Assembly: GCF_023953935.1 (NCBI RefSeq)
Contig: NZ_JAMLIW010000004.1
Location: 203,867-267,866 of the forward strand
Origin: Thermomonas sp.
Lineage (GTDB): Bacteria > Pseudomonadota > Gammaproteobacteria > Xanthomonadales > Xanthomonadaceae
DNA: 64,000 nucleotides
Reading direction: 5' to 3'
Below are positions 8,854-15,985 of this stretch, piece after piece. A model generated the notes under the pieces. That model was given only the letters and a program-made list of their open reading frames with translations, was not told where the DNA came from and made no database searches. A program made the position numbers and the translations under genes. How positions within the stretch are numbered: the first letter of the stretch is position 1; the number at the start of each line of letters is the position of its first letter.

Positions 8854-9225
8854 TCAGCGCGCCGGCTCCCGTGCAACCATCGGCTGGCAGTCCGGCCCCA
8901 GCGCGGTGTCGTCGAGGCTCACGCAGAGCTTGAAGTCGCGCAGGCCGGCGATCTGACGGCTCTCGCCGCGCGCGACGGCAAAACGTTGCAGCGGTGCCAG
9001 TGCGCAGTCCCTGCCGCCGCCGCAGGCCTCGGGGTAGACGGTGTAGTGGCACCAGCCGCTGTCGCTGGCCTTGCAGTCAAAGCGGGCCACGCCGTCCTGC
9101 ACCTGGGCCTTGCTGATCAGCACGTCACGCAGGCCGTTGGAGATGTGGCTGCTGTACTGGGTGGCGCCCAGCGAACAGCCGCCGAGTGCGAGCAGGAACT
9201 GCAGGAGAGCGATGAGCTTGGTCAT
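8854..9225 (-). CDS. Small cysteine-rich lipoprotein, unknown function
   Basis: A 123-residue protein with a lipoprotein signal: MTKLIALLQFLLALGGCSL, so Cys17 would be acylated. The mature part has six further cysteines (in FDCKAS, GWCHY, EACGGG, RDCAL, LCVSL and PDCQP), consistent with three disulfides in the periplasm. Start 9225 is preferred over 9252 because it begins exactly at the signal peptide and leaves 23 bases after the response-regulator stop. It is the last gene after the histidine kinase and response regulator on the same strand, so it may be co-transcribed with them and could be a target or accessory of that system. I do not recognise the family. Confidence 0.65.
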   Translation of the reverse strand: MTKLIALLQFLLALGGCSLGATQYSSHISNGLRDVLISKAQVQDGVARFDCKASDSGWCHYTVYPEACGGGRDCALAPLQRFAVARGESRQIAGLRDFKLCVSLDDTALGPDCQPMVAREPAR

Positions 9226-9248
9226 GCCGAGGTCGATCACGGGCTGCC

Positions 9249-10022
9249 TCACATGTGCTTGAACAGGGTCATGAAGGGTTGGCTGACGGTTAGGGTCTCG
9301 GGCCGTTGCTTGAGCCGCACCGTGCCGCGGCCGGTGTCGTCGCGGGTGATGCCGGCAATGGCCTTGAGATTGACGATCGTGGAGCGATGGATCTGTTTGA
9401 AGATGTTGCCGTCCAGTCGGGGCAGCAATTCGCGCAGGGAGGTGCGCAGCAGGGACTCGCCTTCGGCGGTGACCACGGTGGTGTATTTCTGGTCAGCGCG
9501 GAAATAGGCGACGTCGTCGATCAGGATCAGGCGGGTTTCGCGGCCGGCGCTGGCGGTCAACCAGGTCAGCGGTTCCGTCGCCTCGGCCGGCTTCGACAGC
9601 GCGCCCAGCTTGTCCAGCAGCGCAGCCAATGCCGCCGCGTCGGGCAAGCTGTCCTGCGCTTGCAGGCGGGCGACGGTGGCGTCCAGCCGTTCCGGTTTGA
9701 CCGGCTTGAGCAGGTAATCAATCGCGCCGCGGTCGAAGGCATCGATGGCGTACTGGTCGTAGGCGGTGACGAAGACGATGCGCGTGCGCGGGCTGGCTTC
9801 GGCGGCGGCGGCGGCAACTTCCAGGCCGGTCAGGCCGGGCATGCGGATGTCGAGGAAGGCGACGTCGGGCTGGTGTTCGGCCAGTGCGTCGATCGCGCTG
9901 GCACCGTCTTCGCATTCGGCGAGGATGCGCAGGGCCGGCCAGGCGCGCGCCAGTTCGCTCACCAGCGCTTGGCGCAGCAAGGCTTCGTCTTCGGCCACGA
10001 TGCAGCTGGGGGCGTCATGCAT
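9249..10022 (-). CDS. Response regulator with LytTR DNA-binding domain
   Basis: A 257-residue cytosolic transcription regulator. The receiver domain (about 5-120) has the acidic pair ED at residues 11-12, the phospho-acceptor Asp58 in VAFLDIRMPG, the Thr in VFVTAYDQYAI and the Lys in YLLKPVKPE. After a linker the LytTR domain (about 150-257) shows YFRADQKYTTVVT, then FKQIHRSTIVNLKAI and the end VSQPFMTLFKHM. Start 10022 overlaps the kinase stop by 8 bases, which indicates translational coupling; the longer start at 10064 would lie inside the kinase gene. Family members include AlgR, LytR and YehT. Target promoters cannot be read here. Confidence 0.92.
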   Translation of the reverse strand: MHDAPSCIVAEDEALLRQALVSELARAWPALRILAECEDGASAIDALAEHQPDVAFLDIRMPGLTGLEVAAAAAEASPRTRIVFVTAYDQYAIDAFDRGAIDYLLKPVKPERLDATVARLQAQDSLPDAAALAALLDKLGALSKPAEATEPLTWLTASAGRETRLILIDDVAYFRADQKYTTVVTAEGESLLRTSLRELLPRLDGNIFKQIHRSTIVNLKAIAGITRDDTGRGTVRLKQRPETLTVSQPFMTLFKHM

Positions 10023-11262
10023 GGGAGGCTGCTCCGGAAGCGGGAACCGTGAGGGTGGCGGCAACGCCGCGCGGGAAATTGGCGGCGACCGACAGATTGG
10101 CCGCGCCGTTGTAGCGCAGGCGCAGGCGTTCGCGCACGTTCTTCAGGCCGATCCCGGTGCCACTGGTCTTGCTGTTGAAACCATCGCCATCGTCGGCCAC
10201 CGTCACCGCCACCCCGGCATCGTCGCGGCGGGCGCGCAGCCACACCGTACCGCCGCCGGTGCGCGGTTCCAGGCCGTGCTTGATCGCATTCTCCACCAGG
10301 GTTTGCAGCATCATCGCCGGCAGCGGCGTCGCGCGCAGCTCGTCGGGGATGTCGGTCTGCACATTGAGGCGCTCGCCCATGCGGATCTTCAGGATTTCGA
10401 GGTAGGCCAGCGCGCGCTCCAACTCGGTGCCGAGGGTGGACATCTCGTCCTCGGCATTGGGCAGCGAGCGGCGCAGGTACTGGATCAGATGGCCGAGCAT
10501 GGCCTCGGCGCGGGCCGGATCGCTGCGGGTCAGCAGTTGCGCGCTGGCGAGGGTGTTGTAGAGGAAGTGCGGCTCGACCTGCGCGTGCAGCAGGTGCAGC
10601 CTGGCCTCGCTGAGTTCCTTCTCGGTGGCGGTCTGCGTGGCGCTGGCCTGTTCGCTGCGGCGGCGCTCGCCGATGCGGCGGGTGATGGCGCGCGAGATGG
10701 CTTCGGCGTTCTCGTAATTGATGCCGTCATCGACCAGGAACCAGTCGCGCCAGGCCGGGCTTTCCGGTTCGCAGATCAGGGTCACGCGGCCACTGTCGCC
10801 AGCGGGCAGCACGGTGGCCTGCAACTGGTTGTGCTCCGGCGCGAACCACAGCAACGGGTTCCAGCGCCGCAGCGGCGGCTCGCCGTACAGCTGCGGGCGC
10901 GCCACCTTGGCGCGCACTTGCAGGCTGTCGCGGGCGCTGCGCACGTCCGACACGCCCGGCAGTTCGCGGATCGCGGCATCGACCAGATCGAAGGCCTCAC
11001 CGGCTTCCAGCGGGATTTCGATCAGCCGCTTCTGGCGGTTGTCGAGCGTCTCGTTGTCGATCCGGCCGGCTACCAACTTGACGCGATGCAGATGCGAGAA
11101 CGCGCCGGCGATCACCAGGCCCATGGTGCCGAAGCCGAACAGCACCGCCGGCAGTTCGAAATTGCCGATCAGCGGCAGGCTGGAATACATGCCAACGACC
11201 AGCGAGACCGCCAAGCCCCAGGTGATGGTGATGCGCAGGAGGAAGAACAGGCGCTTGAACAT
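10015..11262 (-). CDS. Sensor histidine kinase, LytS/YehU-type (His_kinase + HATPase)
   Basis: A 415-residue membrane kinase paired with the overlapping LytTR regulator. Two hydrophobic segments lie near the N-terminus (about residues 11-28 and 36-56). A cytoplasmic region of roughly 150 residues follows that I do not recognise; it is not a PAS, GAF or HAMP domain by eye. A coiled-coil stretch (about 195-222) leads to the His_kinase motif HAQVEPHFLYNTLAS with phospho-acceptor His232. The ATPase N-box reads LVENAIKHGLEPR, with G-boxes DDGDGF and GIGLKNVRERL. Start 11262 is chosen because it opens the first membrane helix; the far longer upstream frame has the composition of a shadow and would cross the divergent diguanylate cyclase gene. 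Confidence 0.92.
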   Translation of the reverse strand: MFKRLFFLLRITITWGLAVSLVVGMYSSLPLIGNFELPAVLFGFGTMGLVIAGAFSHLHRVKLVAGRIDNETLDNRQKRLIEIPLEAGEAFDLVDAAIRELPGVSDVRSARDSLQVRAKVARPQLYGEPPLRRWNPLLWFAPEHNQLQATVLPAGDSGRVTLICEPESPAWRDWFLVDDGINYENAEAISRAITRRIGERRRSEQASATQTATEKELSEARLHLLHAQVEPHFLYNTLASAQLLTRSDPARAEAMLGHLIQYLRRSLPNAEDEMSTLGTELERALAYLEILKIRMGERLNVQTDIPDELRATPLPAMMLQTLVENAIKHGLEPRTGGGTVWLRARRDDAGVAVTVADDGDGFNSKTSGTGIGLKNVRERLRLRYNGAANLSVAANFPRGVAATLTVPASGAASHA

Positions 11263-11398
11263 GCGGGCAGTGTCGCTGGGAAGATGGTTGCGAGCATAGT
11301 CATGCTGGCGCAGGGTGAAAGGGGATTGCGACGGAACCGGCGCCGGCGGCGACGAAGGCGGCCCGGCCGGGGGTAGACTGCGGCGGAGGGGACGACGC

Positions 11399-12505
11399 AT
11401 GGGCCAGGGTGCGGCAGACAAGCAGGCCGGAGAGAGCGCTCCCGTCCCGTGGGAAGGACGGGACGCGATCACGCGCAGCGCCGTCCTCAATCGCATCCTC
11501 GTGCGTATCGCCCGCGAGGCCTTGCAGGGCGACAACCTCGACGCGCTGATGCGCGGGATCTGCGAATGCCTGGTGGCCGAGCTGCCGGTGGCGATCGCCA
11601 GCGTGATCCTGCTGGATGACGCCGGTACCCACTTCGTCAACGAGGTCTATGCCGGCGAGTTCACCCTGTCGCCGCTGCCTTCGGAGGGCGCCTGGCCGGT
11701 GTCGCGCGGCTGTGCCGGCCGCTGCGCGCGCACTGGTGCTGTTCAGTTGATCGATGATGTCGATCGTGATCCTGATTACGTGGCGGGGAATGCCGAGGTG
11801 CGCAGCGAATATCTGGTGCCGATCCGCCATCGCCAGCGCATGCACGGCGTGCTCAACCTCGAATCGACCCAGCATGATTTCTTCGACGCCGAGGTCTGCC
11901 GGGTGTTCGATGCCGTCGCCGATCTGGTGGCCGGGGCGATCCACTTCGCGCGCCTGGCCGATGCCTTGCAGGTCGCCAACGGCAAGCTGGAGCAGTTGTC
12001 GATGATCGATGGATTGACTGGCATTGCCAATCGCCGCCACTTCGACGCGGAGTTGCAGCGGCAATGGCAGCAGCTGGGGAAAGCACGACAGCCGCTGGCC
12101 TTGCTGATGATCGACGTCGATGCGTTCAAGGCCCTGAACGATGCCTGCGGCCATTTGTACGGCGATGAATGCCTGCGCGAGTTGGCCAGCCTCTGCCAAC
12201 GGCATGCCGAAGCCCGCGGCTTGGCGGCCCGTTTCGGCGGTGAGGAATTGGTGCTGCTGCTGCCGGGGAAAGGTGTGCAGGCGGCGCTTGCTTCTGCGGA
12301 AGGCTTGCGGGCTGCCGTCGAACAATTGGCGCGTCCGCACCCCGCATCTCCGGTCGGGCCGCACCTGACCGTCAGCGTTGGCGTTGCCAGCCGGATTCCG
12401 GATCCGATGCAGGCGCCGGAGCAGCTGTTGGCCGAAGCCGACCGCGCCTTGTATGTTGCCAAGGCGCAGGGTCGCAATCAGGTTCGACTTCTGCGCGGAG
12501 CGTGA
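11399..12505 (+). CDS. GAF-GGDEF diguanylate cyclase
   Basis: Makes the second messenger cyclic di-GMP from two GTP. It has 368 residues, no membrane segment and is probably cytosolic. The N-terminal GAF domain (about 28-185) has the typical ASVILLDDAG, EYLVPIRHRQRMHGVLNLES and FFDAEVCRVFDAVADLVA pattern. A short helix leads into the GGDEF domain (about 200-365): DGLTGIANRRHFD, LLMIDVDAFKALND and the active-site loop RFGGEELVLLLP at about 278-289. GGEEL is a catalytically competent variant. The RxxD inhibitory site expected five residues before the active site is absent, so product inhibition may be missing. The start at 11399 follows GGAGGGGAC. It is divergent from the histidine kinase gene. 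Confidence 0.92.
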   Translation: MGQGAADKQAGESAPVPWEGRDAITRSAVLNRILVRIAREALQGDNLDALMRGICECLVAELPVAIASVILLDDAGTHFVNEVYAGEFTLSPLPSEGAWPVSRGCAGRCARTGAVQLIDDVDRDPDYVAGNAEVRSEYLVPIRHRQRMHGVLNLESTQHDFFDAEVCRVFDAVADLVAGAIHFARLADALQVANGKLEQLSMIDGLTGIANRRHFDAELQRQWQQLGKARQPLALLMIDVDAFKALNDACGHLYGDECLRELASLCQRHAEARGLAARFGGEELVLLLPGKGVQAALASAEGLRAAVEQLARPHPASPVGPHLTVSVGVASRIPDPMQAPEQLLAEADRALYVAKAQGRNQVRLLRGA

Positions 12506-12591
12506 GTTCGGTTCACGCTCGTGAGGACCATCTCGAACAAGTTCCGCGACAGGCGGCGGCTGCGGGTTGGCGTTCGGGCCAGCAAGACAAC

Positions 12592-12613
12592 GAAGCCGCC
12601 CGCATGCGGCTTC
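12592..12613 (-). terminator. Probable terminator of the DUF3016 gene
   Basis: An 8-bp stem GAAGCCGC / GCGGCTTC with a 6-base loop lies 23 bases past the DUF3016 stop. Read on the minus strand it is followed by a T-rich stretch (GTTGTCTTGC), which fits an intrinsic terminator in that direction. Confidence 0.55.
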
Positions 12614-12635
12614 ATCCATACGGCAAACGGCGGGT

Positions 12636-13196
12636 TCAACGTGCCGCGACGGTCTCCGGGAATTCCCGACGCAGCCAGCTGTCGATCATGCGCTTTTCGT
12701 AGCGCAGCGGGTCACCGTTGTTGAGCGTGCCGGAGCCGACCAGGAAAGCCGGGTCGGTGATCCTGCGTTCGCCTTCGGCCACCACGCTCCCGCTGGCATC
12801 CAGCTCGCGGAATTTCACCACCATGAATGGCGCATAGTTGCTGCGGATCACCCGCGTGTCCTGACTGGACAGTCCGCGCCAAGGTTCGTAGCGGCCGGCG
12901 CGCTGGATGTCGAGGATGGTCAGTTCGAGGCGGTTGCCGGGCGCGATCCGCTGGTCGGCACGCTTGCGCAGGTAGGTTGCCAGCTGGACCAGCCAATCGC
13001 CGCGTGCGGCGGCGTTGCGATTGCCGCTGGAAGTAATCTCGCTGAATTTGGCCGGATCCGACCAGGCGACCGAGACCGGGCCGGAGACCGGCAAGGCGCG
13101 CGGAGCATCTTTGGCGAGCATGTCGCCGCCGGCGGCGAACGCCGCGCCGGAAGCGAGGGTCAGAGCGAGGAACAGGGAAGCGATGCGCGGGGACAT
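12636..13196 (-). CDS. DUF3016 family secreted protein
   Basis: A 186-residue protein with a signal peptide (IASLFLALTLASGAAFA). The mature part follows the DUF3016 layout: GPVSVAWSDPAKFSEI, an Arg/Leu-rich helix, LELTILDIQRAGRYEPW, the VIRSNYAPFMVVKF strand, then DPAFLVGSG, LRYEKRMIDSWLRREF at the end. In family members the DIDLAG-like turn and the C-terminal YEKxMLxxW motif are conserved, as here. The start at 13196 is the one that begins the signal peptide. The domain has no known function; members are periplasmic proteins of gammaproteobacteria. It has its own likely terminator and lies alone between oppositely oriented genes. Confidence 0.8.
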   Translation of the reverse strand: MSPRIASLFLALTLASGAAFAAGGDMLAKDAPRALPVSGPVSVAWSDPAKFSEITSSGNRNAAARGDWLVQLATYLRKRADQRIAPGNRLELTILDIQRAGRYEPWRGLSSQDTRVIRSNYAPFMVVKFRELDASGSVVAEGERRITDPAFLVGSGTLNNGDPLRYEKRMIDSWLRREFPETVAAR

Positions 13197-13267
13197 GGGT
13201 GTGCTCTGTCCAGAACTGCGGCCAGTCTGCCGCAGCATCACGCGCTGCATGCTGAACGCCGCGCGGC

Positions 13268-13543
13268 TCAGTCAGCTGCGGTTTCGTCTTCCCCGGCTTC
13301 GTCCTTGAACCAGGCCTCGACCTTGCCCTTCACCTTCAGCGTCATCGGCATGCCGTGGCGGTCCAGCGAACGCCCGGCTTGCACCCGGATCCAGCCTTCG
13401 CTGATGCAGTATTCCTCGACATTGGTGCGTTCGCTGCCGTTGAAGCGGATGCCGATGCCGCGCTCCAGCAGGGCTTCGTCGTGGAACTTGCTGCGCGGAT
13501 CGTTGGAAAGGCGGTCGGGCGGGGTGGCGTGGCTGTCGGTCAT
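13268..13543 (-). CDS. DUF3297 family small protein
   Basis: A 91-residue cytosolic protein matching the short DUF3297 family: DRLSNDPRSKFHDEALLERG, IGIRFNGSERTNVEEYCISE, GWIRVQAGR and LTLKVKGKVEAWF-like end. The protein is nearly all one domain and ends in an acidic tail. The start at 13543 begins MTDSHA; the longer alternative adds eight residues only. The family is widespread in proteobacteria and has no assigned role; its compact charged fold suggests a binding protein, but I infer nothing further. It lies 71 bases before the DUF3016 start on the same strand, so the two might share a transcript. Confidence 0.82.
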   Translation of the reverse strand: MTDSHATPPDRLSNDPRSKFHDEALLERGIGIRFNGSERTNVEEYCISEGWIRVQAGRSLDRHGMPMTLKVKGKVEAWFKDEAGEDETAAD

Positions 13544-13607
13544 CGGAGCGTGCTGACGTGGGAACAAGGTTGACAGGATACCCGCTTGTGCCGACTAGAC
13601 TGTGCCG

Positions 13608-14648
13608 ATGCCTACGCCCACGCACGATCCCGTCCTTGCCGCCCTGCTGCATCCCTTCGCCAACGGCCTGTTGCCGTGGTCGTCGCAGGCCTTGCTCCTG
13701 CGCGCGCGCGCCGGGGTGGCCGGGCATGGGCGCGGCTTCGTCGCCAGCCAGCCGTTCCGGCCCGAGGCGGAGAGTTTGCAGCGGGCGGGAATCGAACTGC
13801 TCGATGAGGATGCCTTGCCGGAGGCTACCTTCCCGTTGGTGCTGGTGTTGCCGCCGCGTCAGCGCGAGGAGGCGCGGGCGCTGCTGGCCAAGGCCTGCGC
13901 GGCGGTCGCGCCGGGTGGTCGCGTCGTCGCTGCCGTCGCCAATGACGAAGGGGCGAAGTCGCGCGAGGCCGATCTGGAACAGCTGGTCGGCAGCGTCGCC
14001 ACGCTGGGCAAGCACCATTGCCGAGTCTTCTGGACGTCGTCTGACAGTACGTTCAATGCGGCGCTGTTGGAACAATGGCGATTGCTGGATGCGCCGCGCA
14101 AGATCCTGACGCAAGACGTGCCGGGCGGAGGTTTCCTCAGTCGCCCCGGCATCTTCGCCTGGGATCGCATCGATCCGGCCTCCGCCTTGCTCGCGGCCGC
14201 CTTGCCGGACACGCTGCGCGGCCGTGTCGCCGATTTCGGCGCGGGCTGGGGCTATCTGTCCTTGCAGGTGCTGGCGCGTTGCCCGCAGGTGCAGTCGCTG
14301 GATATGTACGAAGCCGATGCGCGGGCATTGGCGCTGGCGCAGCGCAATCTCGCCACCGCCAGGGTGCCGGTGCATGCGCATTGGCAGGACGTCGCCGCCG
14401 GCGTCGATGCGCGTTTCGATACCATCGTCTGCAATCCGCCCTTCCATGCTCTGGGTCGCGGCGAACGGCCGGACATCGGTCGCGCCTTCATCGCCGCCGC
14501 CGCCGCGGCACTGAATCCCGGCGGCAGCCTGTGGCTGGTCGCCAATCGACATCTGCCCTACGAAGAGGCGTTGGCGAACGGGTTTGCCAGCGTGCGGGCC
14601 GTGCAGCAGCAGGGTGGCTTCAAGATCGTGCAGGCGCTGAAGGCATGA
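13608..14648 (+). CDS. rsmC: Class I SAM-dependent rRNA methyltransferase, RsmC-like
   Basis: A 346-residue protein with the two-domain layout of RsmC/RlmG guanine-N2 methyltransferases: a degenerate N-terminal methyltransferase-like domain (1-165) and a catalytic domain (about 170-346). Catalytic motifs are VADFGAGWGYLSLQVL (SAM motif I), LDMYEADARALALAQ (acidic loop) and the active-site NPPF in TIVCNPPFHALGRG. RsmC modifies G1207 of 16S rRNA and RlmG G1835 of 23S; the length (E. coli RsmC 343) favours RsmC. ATG 13608 is chosen; a GTG lies two codons earlier. A perfect TTGACA at 13570-13575 and a weak -10 near 13593 would start transcription almost at the ATG. The last bases overlap rsuA (ATGA). 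Confidence 0.82.
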   Translation: MPTPTHDPVLAALLHPFANGLLPWSSQALLLRARAGVAGHGRGFVASQPFRPEAESLQRAGIELLDEDALPEATFPLVLVLPPRQREEARALLAKACAAVAPGGRVVAAVANDEGAKSREADLEQLVGSVATLGKHHCRVFWTSSDSTFNAALLEQWRLLDAPRKILTQDVPGGGFLSRPGIFAWDRIDPASALLAAALPDTLRGRVADFGAGWGYLSLQVLARCPQVQSLDMYEADARALALAQRNLATARVPVHAHWQDVAAGVDARFDTIVCNPPFHALGRGERPDIGRAFIAAAAAALNPGGSLWLVANRHLPYEEALANGFASVRAVQQQGGFKIVQALKA

Positions 14649-15364
14649 GGCTGGTCAAGCACATCGCCAATCTCGGCTACGGCAGCCGCAAGCAGGTGCA
14701 ATGGCTGTTTCGCGAAGGCCGCATCACCGACGCCGCCGGCGAGGTGCTGTATGCCGACGACAAAGCCGAGCACGCCGACATCCGCATCGATGGCGAGCCG
14801 CTGGATCCGCCGCCCGGACTGCTGCTGATGCTGCACAAGCCCACCGGCTACACCTGTTCGACCAAGGACCAGGGGCGCGTGGTGTTCGACTTGTTGCCGC
14901 CGCGCTACCGCCTGCGGGAGCCGCAGCTGTCGACGGTGGGACGCCTGGACCGCGACACCTCCGGCCTGTTGCTGCTGACCGATGACGGCCAGTTGCTGCA
15001 CAGGATCATCGCGCCGAAGTCGAAGCTGCCGAAGGTCTACCTGGCCACGCTGGCGCAGAACCTGCGCGGCGATGAGGCGGCCGTGTTCGCCAGCGGCACG
15101 CTGCTGCTGGATGGCGAAAAGACGCCGCTGCTGCCGGCGGAGCTTGAGGTGATGGCACCATGCCGCGCGCGTCTGACCTTGCACGAAGGCCGCTACCACC
15201 AGGTGCGGCGGATGTTCGCGGCGCTCGGCAACCATGTGGCGGAGCTGCATCGGGAGCGGATCGGCGGGCTGGCGCTGGATGATCTGCCGCAAGGGCAGTG
15301 GCTCGCGCTGGACGCCGCGGCACGCGCAAGGCTGCTTGCGACGGACGCGGTGCTCAATCCCTGA
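14645..15364 (+). CDS. rsuA: 16S rRNA pseudouridine(516) synthase RsuA
   Basis: A 239-residue pseudouridine synthase of the RsuA/RluB/E/F family. An N-terminal S4-like RNA-binding part (1-55) reads MRLVKHIANLGYGSRKQVQW. The catalytic domain contains MLHKPTGYTCST, then GRLDRDTSGLLLLTDDG with the catalytic Asp102, the same number as in E. coli RsuA, and the end motif LTLHEGRYHQVRRMFAALGN. RsuA acts on U516 of 16S rRNA during assembly. The ATG overlaps the methyltransferase stop in an ATGA, so both 16S-modifying enzymes are translationally coupled. Its 3' end overlaps yajQ on the opposite strand by 11 bases. Confidence 0.9.
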   Translation: MRLVKHIANLGYGSRKQVQWLFREGRITDAAGEVLYADDKAEHADIRIDGEPLDPPPGLLLMLHKPTGYTCSTKDQGRVVFDLLPPRYRLREPQLSTVGRLDRDTSGLLLLTDDGQLLHRIIAPKSKLPKVYLATLAQNLRGDEAAVFASGTLLLDGEKTPLLPAELEVMAPCRARLTLHEGRYHQVRRMFAALGNHVAELHRERIGGLALDDLPQGQWLALDAAARARLLATDAVLNP

Positions 15365-15836
15365 AGTTGTCGAACTGCAACGGCAGTTCGAAGGTTTGCC
15401 CGCGCAGCAGCGCCATCACCGCTTGCAGGTCATCGCGTTTCTTGCCGGTGACGCGCAGCTTGTCGCCGTTGATCTGGGAATCCACCTTCAGCTTTGCGTC
15501 CTTGATCGCGGCCTGGATCTTCTTCGCCAGCTCGCGTTCGATGCCCTGCTTGACGGTGATCTTCTGGCGCGCACCGGCGAGGTTGGTCTCGATGTCGCCG
15601 AACTCCAGGCAGCGCACGTCGATTTTCCGTGCGATCAGGCGCGCGCGCAGGATCTCGGTCATCTGCTGCAGCTGGAAATCGCTGGGCGCGGACTGGGTGA
15701 TGAGGTTGTCCTCGCGCACGAACTTCGCGTCCACGCCCTTGAAATCAAAGCGCGTGGTCAGCTCGCGGCTGGCCTGATCCACGGCATTGGTCAGCTCGTG
15801 GATATCCACTTCGGAAACGATGTCGAAGGAAGGCAT
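15354..15836 (-). CDS. yajQ: YajQ family nucleotide-binding protein
   Basis: A 160-residue cytosolic protein, the usual YajQ length. Family signatures are the start MPSFDIVSEVDIHELTNAVD, FDFKGVDAKF, then KQGIERELAKKIQAAIKD and the C-terminal TGKKRDDLQAVMALL with LPLQFDNFRD. YajQ has two ferredoxin-like folds and, in Xanthomonas, has been described as a cyclic-di-GMP-binding partner of a LysR-type regulator; whether this protein binds cyclic-di-GMP cannot be read from sequence. It is a single gene, convergent with rsuA. The diguanylate cyclase 3 kb away is a suggestive but unproven functional neighbour. Confidence 0.93.
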   Translation of the reverse strand: MPSFDIVSEVDIHELTNAVDQASRELTTRFDFKGVDAKFVREDNLITQSAPSDFQLQQMTEILRARLIARKIDVRCLEFGDIETNLAGARQKITVKQGIERELAKKIQAAIKDAKLKVDSQINGDKLRVTGKKRDDLQAVMALLRGQTFELPLQFDNFRD

Positions 15837-15985
15837 GGCGCAGCACCTGGAAAATTGGGTCGGTGCTCAGGATACCCGCGCCGGCCCTGCGGTTCCTGAT
15901 CGGAAGGCAGTGGCGGGCGCGGAATCCCGGGTTCGAAATGGGCTTCGGGTCCGGTGTTTGGCCGGGCCCGAAGCATGCGGAACGA

